From Polyporus tsugae (lineage: Eukaryota > Basidiomycota > Agaricomycetes > Polyporales > Polyporaceae), in the NCBI GenBank assembly GCA_024305745.1, contig JAHRBS010000014.1, positions 441,501 through 505,500 of the forward strand: a stretch of 64,000 nt of DNA, written 5' to 3'. This document shows, piece after piece, positions 58,885 to 64,000 of this stretch. The notes under the pieces are model-generated. The model was not told where the DNA came from. It worked only from the letters and a program-made list of their open reading frames with translations, and ran no database searches. The translations under genes were made by a program, and so were the position numbers. The first letter of the stretch is position 1; every line of letters starts with the position of its first letter.

Positions 58885-59499
58885 CCTGAAGTCGTCAAAC
58901 GCGTCAGCGCAGGTGCGGGTTGAAGAGGCTCGCTCGGCCGCGCGGGGTCGAGATGCACGCTGCGAACATGAATATATATATATACCTCTGGAGTCGTCCA
59001 AGGCTGCTTGGAGCTATTCGGATCACCCTCCATGCTCAAGCGCATGACGTTGCATACAGGGACGGATTGCTTCTGCATCGGGAGGTCGTATCAGCACGAT
59101 GCACACACCATTACCATCCTGAGGCAGAATTTCCTGCTGGGGGAGTCAATGCCGCGAGACGTACGGTGCATCCATGCTGCGAGCCTCGTTAGAGTCAACC
59201 CCTGACCCGACTTTTAGACGCCATGGTCCAACGGGAATTCGGGTTGGGCGTCATTCCAAGTCGCCGATGTCATCCGCATGGGAAACTTGAATTCTGCCGA
59301 GGTCAAAACAGGCAGAGCTGTATGCGTATGTATACGCGGTATCTTCTCGGAATACTGGCTGTGCCGAACACCAATGGACAGGTTCAGTGAGACCACGGAG
59401 GATGGGCCTGACGCTGAGGATGATTAAGGGAAATGGTCAGATTGAAATCGTGGCATTCGAGTTGGCTGCAGAATCTGCAGTACTGAGGAGATGGCGTGT
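58885..59499. other. Upstream region of the intact P450
   Basis: TATATATATA at 58974-58983, about 90 bases before the start codon on the minus strand, could serve as a TATA element. No gene is supported in the rest. Confidence 0.4.
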
Positions 59500-59890
59500 A
59501 GCCGCCCTCTGAGCGTCAGAGACGGAAGGTTCAATGGCGTCAGTGAGTGCCCAGCGGTCTTCGGTGTGATAGCATTGTTGACCGTCGGCGGCCAAGGGAA
59601 GCAGGGAATGGGAAAAGAGACAGCCGTTCCGATCCGGAAGACCAGGTCGCCGGGCGGCCAAGGGGGGCACGTCCGGTACGGGAGCGTGCTGTGGACGGTA
59701 GGGACGACGGGTGCCCCAGGTTGAGCCGAGCTCGTAGCAGCACCAGAAGCGTCGAGCGGTAGATGACGCCGTCGTGGTCCGTGTCAAAGACGTCGATGTG
59801 CTGCTGCTGCACCCAGGCGACGTCCACGCGTGCCAGTCCCCAGTCTCCTCGTGCTCTTCAGGCGTGTGCGCGCGGTACCTGTAATCCCGT
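59500..59890 (-). pseudogene. EF-hand (caleosin-like) gene fragment
   Basis: On the minus strand around 59840-59750, VQQQHIDVFDTDHDGVIYRS fits the calcium-binding loop D-x-D-x-D-G-x-I preceded by the hydrophobic helix seen in fungal caleosins (HVAFFD-type). Just upstream HTPEEHEETGDWHA is also readable in another frame. Downstream, the fragment continues with CYELGSTWGT-like sequence in a shifted frame and then loses similarity; the lipid-embedding hairpin and haem ligands of caleosins cannot be recognised. I regard it as a relic. The assignment rests mainly on the EF-hand loop. Confidence 0.35.
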
Positions 59891-59979
59891 ACTAGTGGGT
59901 GTGGTGTTCACTTCGGGTGTGGCGGGGGAGGATACATGCAACAGGTAAGAGTACTCACCCAGATTGACGACGTTCTTCG

Positions 59980-60780
59980 CCTCGCCAGGTATAGGGATGC
60001 TAGTACCCATTGGCTGACCGTTCCATCCTTCCTCTAATTCCGCCAAGGCTTCCATCCTCTCCTCAGTTACGGTCGAATATATGGTATGGCGTAGCTGGTG
60101 TGATGCTTCGCATTATGGACGAAAGCCGCATGCGTAAGTCATGCTTCACGCTCACGGTTTCATGAAACGAGGGGCCAGGCGGAGGGCTCTAGCGTCCTTG
60201 ACAATATGCACTACGAAACCGATTGCCTCAGCGAGTTTTCATCGTGAGCTACACGCCAAGGTCAGCTGATGGAAAATTGTGTCGGGGTGGGGTATATGCG
60301 CATACAATGGAAGCCCGACGAAGGCCCGGTCTGGCGACGAATTCTGCACTGCGGGCATGGCATACGCTGGTCCACTCTGTCGCGCAAGCGCGTCAGCATC
60401 CACACAAGTACACATATAACGCACCACCTCACCGTTCTTCTTGACTAAGTATTATGTGCCTACTGACGGCGACACCTAGCTGGTCTATAAAGTCTGGACG
60501 TACGTCCGGAAACATTTGGGTTTACTTATGCGTGGTACCGGTCCGAGAGGAGCGGTGGCTCAACGCTGGGTCCGCAGAACCTGTGGCCCCCGCGACCTGC
60601 TCAGCAACACCACGGTAAACCCTGATAGAAAGACAAGACACGCACCTCTTGGGAACCCAGCCGGGTAGAGTGTCAGTTCCTCGTCCGACAGCGGCTTCCT
60701 GAGATCCTCAACCATGCGCCGCGCAGAGACGATGACGGTCCAGTGGTCTACCTGGGCAATCTTGAACGCCGATGAAAAAT
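59980..60780 (-). pseudogene. Cytochrome P450 pseudogene D (fragment)
   Basis: Minus-strand pieces in order: SAFKIAQVDHWTVIVSARRM followed by VEDLRKPLSDEEL (60770-60680), PDRAFVGLPLYAHIP (about 60335-60290), a segment like ALRLAPRFMKP (about 60190-60160), and MEALAELEEGWNGQPMG (60055-60005). Frames change between pieces, the region around 60480-60600 is rearranged, and the I-helix, ExxR and heme parts are absent. The piece order matches the intact copy, so it is a decayed paralogue truncated at its 3' end. Confidence 0.65.
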
Positions 60781-61545
60781 GGAGCATTGCATGACCTCAG
60801 TCACGGCGGAGCTGGATGAGGGACGAAGATGTGCCCTCCGGTCGCCGCCTTCAAGGATCTCCCTGGAGTGAGTCGTGGCACGGACCGGAGGGGCATACGC
60901 CAGACCTCGAGGGCCCGACCTGAATCGCGGCCGTACTCAGGGGTAAAGGTCAGCTTCAATGGAGACTAGGGAGACTTGGCAAGGGTAACCAGTAAGACCG
61001 TTCAAACGTTCAATACCGCCTTGCCACTTGAGTTGTACTTGAGGTGCCTGGCGGAGCAGCCGTGTCACAGGCGCCCAAGGTTGCCGACGATCCGCCATCG
61101 GCCCGGGCTCCCGACACGATCCAACGTTTCGGACGTAACTTAGAGTGCAGGCGACTCGCACCTTTGCCATGTACGCACGTCGCCCACGATGTTTGCCTAC
61201 TTGAAGCCGACAGTGAGTACCAGCGATAGTCGAGGGGAATACAACACTTACGAGTATGCTTGGATAGTTCAGTGAACAAGACGCATCCGGCCAGTTAGGG
61301 AGATGGACATTGTGGCGGCCCGAGTCAGTGTCTGGCGATGGGTGAAGAAATATTACGGGAATGGCAGCTGGAGAAGACCTCGACTTAAGGTCGGACCATG
61401 TCCTCGTTGACACTCTCACCTCGCACGGCAGCACATCGTGGCCCACGTGATGCTACCCAGCCCGTCTTAAAGCTCAGGTCCTGGGCTTCTGAATCCTCCC
61501 CCGCCGTTCGCCCTCCTCCCCCGCCGTTCTCTCCCTCATCCAGCC

Positions 61546-62736
61546 ATGAACCGTCGCGAGAAACTCCAGCAGGTGTCCCTCTTCGAAATATCTCCGAACG
61601 GGTCAGTCGTTCTCATCCATCCAGGCTGCGACACTGCCCTCTTCTCCTTCCCCGCATTTCCCCAGCTCAACCCTACCAACGGCCCCAACAAGCCCTATGG
61701 CGTGCCCCCCTGTCTAGTCCTGGACGCATGCCGTGCTCTCACAAACTACGCCGCTAAGGATGGCCAAGACTTCTTCGCCCGCGACCGCGCAGGCAAAGAA
61801 CCGGTACCAATTCAAGTTGACCGCGTCGACATCTTGGGTGCGGGCTGCTACTACTACTTCCTCGGCCCCCCGCGGACGCAGCCAACGTCAGGTACCCGAT
61901 CGTGAAGGATTTTGCCGCATTGTCCTTCCCTCATGACATTCCCCGCCACTGGTCCCGGGCCGCGATCAGCGCGTCGTCGGCGAAACCTTTGTTGGTGATG
62001 GGGCGGGAGCAGTATCCCGACGGCCCAAACGATACTCCTTACGGTGCGACGTTCAATTCCTATTCTATACAGCCAAGTCTTACTCTCGACCATAGGCGTC
62101 GACGTCGCAACCCTCGTCCCGCTGACGGAAGTAGACTGGTTCAACGCAAACAAGATGTACCAGTACGTCCCAGACATTGAAAATGCTGCAAACATGGTCA
62201 CGCTCCGTGTCGACATCCGCGACGTCTTTTACAAGCACGGCTTCGTATTCTACCCCGCCGGCGACGGCACCTACGTCGTGTATTTCCTCGATGCCGCGCA
62301 CCTCGACTACGCAGCTGAGTTGCACTGCCGGCCGGTTAGCATGCATGTGGAGGTGTCCGACCAGTTCATCTACGCTAGCTTCGCCTACGCGGTGGTCAGC
62401 CTCCCGCGCTGCGAGGATTTGTTCGACGCCGTCCCCCTCAGCGACGCTGCCCTGCGGGAACAGGCGAAGAGGGAACTGGCAGGTGAGTGTACACTCAGCG
62501 CTGTGTTGGACACTCGTCTGTCGCTGACTGCGTCGTCGTGATCTCTTTCAGCCCACAACCTCGGACTCGACTTCGACGAACTCGTGCGGCAGGGGTACGG
62601 CCCAGATCTGATGAAAATCTTCGAAACGGTCATGGAGCCCTCTGGAGGACTGGCCATCCTCGACGACCTCGACCCGGACGACCTGTCACCGGAAGCCCTG
62701 GAGAGGGCTTTGAAGTCTAGGATAGGCGATGCCTAG
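61546..62736 (+). pseudogene. HNH_2-related fungal protein, copy 4, single-base frameshift
   Basis: Same exon plan as copies 1 and 3: 61546-62043, 62096-62482, 62552-62736, all with good splice sites. Start MNRREKLQQVSLFEI equals copy 1 in its first nine residues. The core reads VDVATLVPLTEVDWFNANKM, with Thr in the position of the usual HNH histidine. Relative to copy 3, one base is missing directly after the run of six C at about 61866-61871, so the first exon leaves frame and reaches a stop near 61905, while all downstream sequence is still conserved. Either a very recent lesion, a sequencing error in a GC-rich homopolymer, or a pseudogene. The third exon is the longest of the family (LDFDELVRQGYGPDLMKIFE, then acidic DDLDPDDLSPEALE). 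Confidence 0.65.
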
Positions 62737-63397
62737 GACGTTGTCGTGTCCCGCCCCTGCCCGTTCACGGGAAGATACTTGGCCCTGCTTGTTGTCTCGG
62801 CACTTCGTCGCCTCGGTCTCGGTCTCGTACCCGCAATCGTACTCGGACTCGGCCTTGAACCCTGCTTCGTCTGAAGTCCTGTACTGGTTTTCAAGTTCTG
62901 GTTCCTCGTTCGACGTTCGCCTCCTTTGTCATGTAGAGCTGCTATTCGACTGCCGCCGGTTGCCTTGAATGTTCGCCTGCAATCACGATGCATCTGGAGA
63001 GATGCCATGTCCATGACGCTGCCTCCCGAGCGTTTCTCTTCGGCACTGCTTGTACGATACGAAACCTACGGGAGTATGTATAGCATGCATATGAGACTGT
63101 CTACTGCGTGACGTCTTCTCTGAACCCCTGGCGCGTCGCGTCTTCATCTTGCCGCTTGCGTTGCCTATGGCGAAGCGCGCCCCGCCTGTACCCTCGATCT
63201 CGAAGTCGAATTGAAGATGCGAGCACGCCTCGCGCCGACGCGTCCTTCAAGTGCGAGCTTCCGACAGTGCTAGTGAAACGCGGCTGGGGTGGCCACAGTG
63301 CAAGGCTACGCAGCGTCCAGCCTCCACATTCGGGCACGTCAACTTTGCATGAGCGTCCTCGCGAAGTACTATTACACACCGATAGGTCCTATACAAG
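62737..63397. other. Intergenic, 3' flanks of HNH-like copy 4 and GST
   Basis: The left part carries the CTCGGTCTCGGTCTC/ACTCGGACTCGG-type 3' flank shared among the HNH-like copies. Right of about 63000 only short frames without motif are seen. Confidence 0.45.
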
Positions 63398-64000
63398 TTA
63401 CAGTTGCAAGTCCTCTCCAATGTCAACGACCTCGTACTTGTCGAATGCCTTCATGAACCGCCCCCACCTCCCATCGTCCCATGTTCTGATATCCGCCCAT
63501 TCCTGGCTGTCCTCGCCACAGCACTTCTTGAACCACATGAAGAACCCAGCCACAGTGATGTCGGCATAGGTGATCCCCACGCCGTCCCCCATGAAGAACA
63601 GCTTCTCCGTCCCGTCCATCTCCAGCCATTTGGCGACCTGCCGCACGCCCTCCTGGGTCTTCGCCCAGTGCTGCGCCCTCTTCTCGCTCCCGGGCTCGGA
63701 CTCCTCCGGCTTCCCGAGAATTTTGTCCCGCGTCCTCCGGAAGAACGGCCGGCTCCCTTCGCGGAGCACGCCGTACGCCGCCGGGCAAATGATATAGCCG
63801 AAGTTGTACGTCGGCCCAGGAAACACCGACCAGAACGCGTCCTCGAACGCGGCGATCAGCGCGTCCGAGTCGGACTGCGCGGGAATGAGCATGGGCCCGG
63901 TGTCACCCGGGTACGTCTTGTCGAGGTATCGCGCGATCGCGGCGGAGTCGGAGACGGTCGCGCCCGTGCCATTGGGGTCGTGGATGACGGGCAGGGTGTA
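63398..64000 (-). CDS. Glutathione S-transferase, C-terminal part (runs off window)
   Basis: Open minus-strand frame from the right edge to TAA at 63398-63400, at least 200 residues. The end of the thioredoxin-like domain is visible: YTLPVIHDPNGTGATVSDSA with the cis-Pro after Leu and the SDS-x-x-IA motif, then IARYLDKTYPG. The helical domain follows (DALIAAFEDAFWSVFPGP, EGVRQVAKWLEMDG, GVGITYADITVAGFFMWFKK, WGRFMKAFDKYEVV). This matches the fungal GST group related to bacterial beta-etherases (FuA/etherase-like), which often act on hydrophobic xenobiotics or wood-derived compounds. The N-terminal catalytic Ser/Cys region lies outside the window. Confidence 0.85.
   Translation of the reverse strand, partial: YTLPVIHDPNGTGATVSDSAAIARYLDKTYPGDTGPMLIPAQSDSDALIAAFEDAFWSVFPGPTYNFGYIICPAAYGVLREGSRPFFRRTRDKILGKPEESEPGSEKRAQHWAKTQEGVRQVAKWLEMDGTEKLFFMGDGVGITYADITVAGFFMWFKKCCGEDSQEWADIRTWDDGRWGRFMKAFDKYEVVDIGEDLQL

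Noticed and set aside
2613..63400. A secondary-metabolite cluster built from MFS, P450, methyltransferase, velvet and GST genes
   Set aside because: Housekeeping genes (karyopherin, QCR2, DNA polymerase) separate them, and no polyketide synthase, NRPS or terpene cyclase is present.
1..64000. tRNA genes, rRNA, CRISPR arrays, intact LTR or DNA transposons
   Set aside because: Reading both strands I saw no cloverleaf-like tRNA with intact boxes, no repeat-spacer array and no reverse transcriptase, integrase or transposase motifs.

Overview
The window is nuclear DNA of a filamentous basidiomycete, most likely an Agaricomycete. Genes are split by many short introns of about 45-75 bases with GT..AG borders, and they sit close together on both strands. 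Several families are typical of Agaricomycetes: F-box/LRR-like proteins, GST near an etherase-type class, velvet factor, P450 arrays and large kinase-fold proteins. I rebuilt exon structures by hand from splice borders, reading phase and protein continuity. No tRNA, rRNA, CRISPR array or intact transposon was recognised.

Conserved single-copy genes that look intact: a Dal5-type MFS transporter (2613-4934, +), an importin-13/transportin-3-like karyopherin (9704-14318, +), bc1 complex core protein 2 (32538-34134, -), a class I methyltransferase (35662-37017, -), a family X DNA polymerase with BRCT domain (39386-44059, +) and a velvet factor (45575-49149, +). Two fungal-specific single-span membrane proteins lie at 14419-16637 and 29738-31691 (-). 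A GST gene runs off the right edge.

Between and around these lie fast-evolving families. A divergent pair of kinase-fold genes (16940-19282) has catalytic residues kept in one member and lost in the other. A large gene at 24458-28640 (-) joins an MLKL-type four-helix region, a kinase domain whose catalytic loop reads HGN instead of HRD/HGD, and a C-terminal domain I know only as a recurrent basidiomycete domain. A decayed four-helix-only relative lies at 6657-7986. An F-box/LRR-like gene (22869-23885) has a broken copy at 5340-6285. A family related to fungal HNH proteins, but without the usual AHL histidine, occurs four times (19964-21193, 21900-22412, 54188-55476, 61546-62736). P450 copies lie at 49626-51060, 51270-52200, 56682-58884 and 59980-60780; only the third has an open reading frame throughout.

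The right third (49-63 kb) is therefore a birth-and-death zone: P450 copies on the minus strand alternate with HNH-like copies on the plus strand, and flanking as well as coding sequence was duplicated. The most interesting candidate system is the MLKL-like four-helix/pseudokinase gene with its kinase-less relative, set among other kinase-fold genes with missing catalytic residues.
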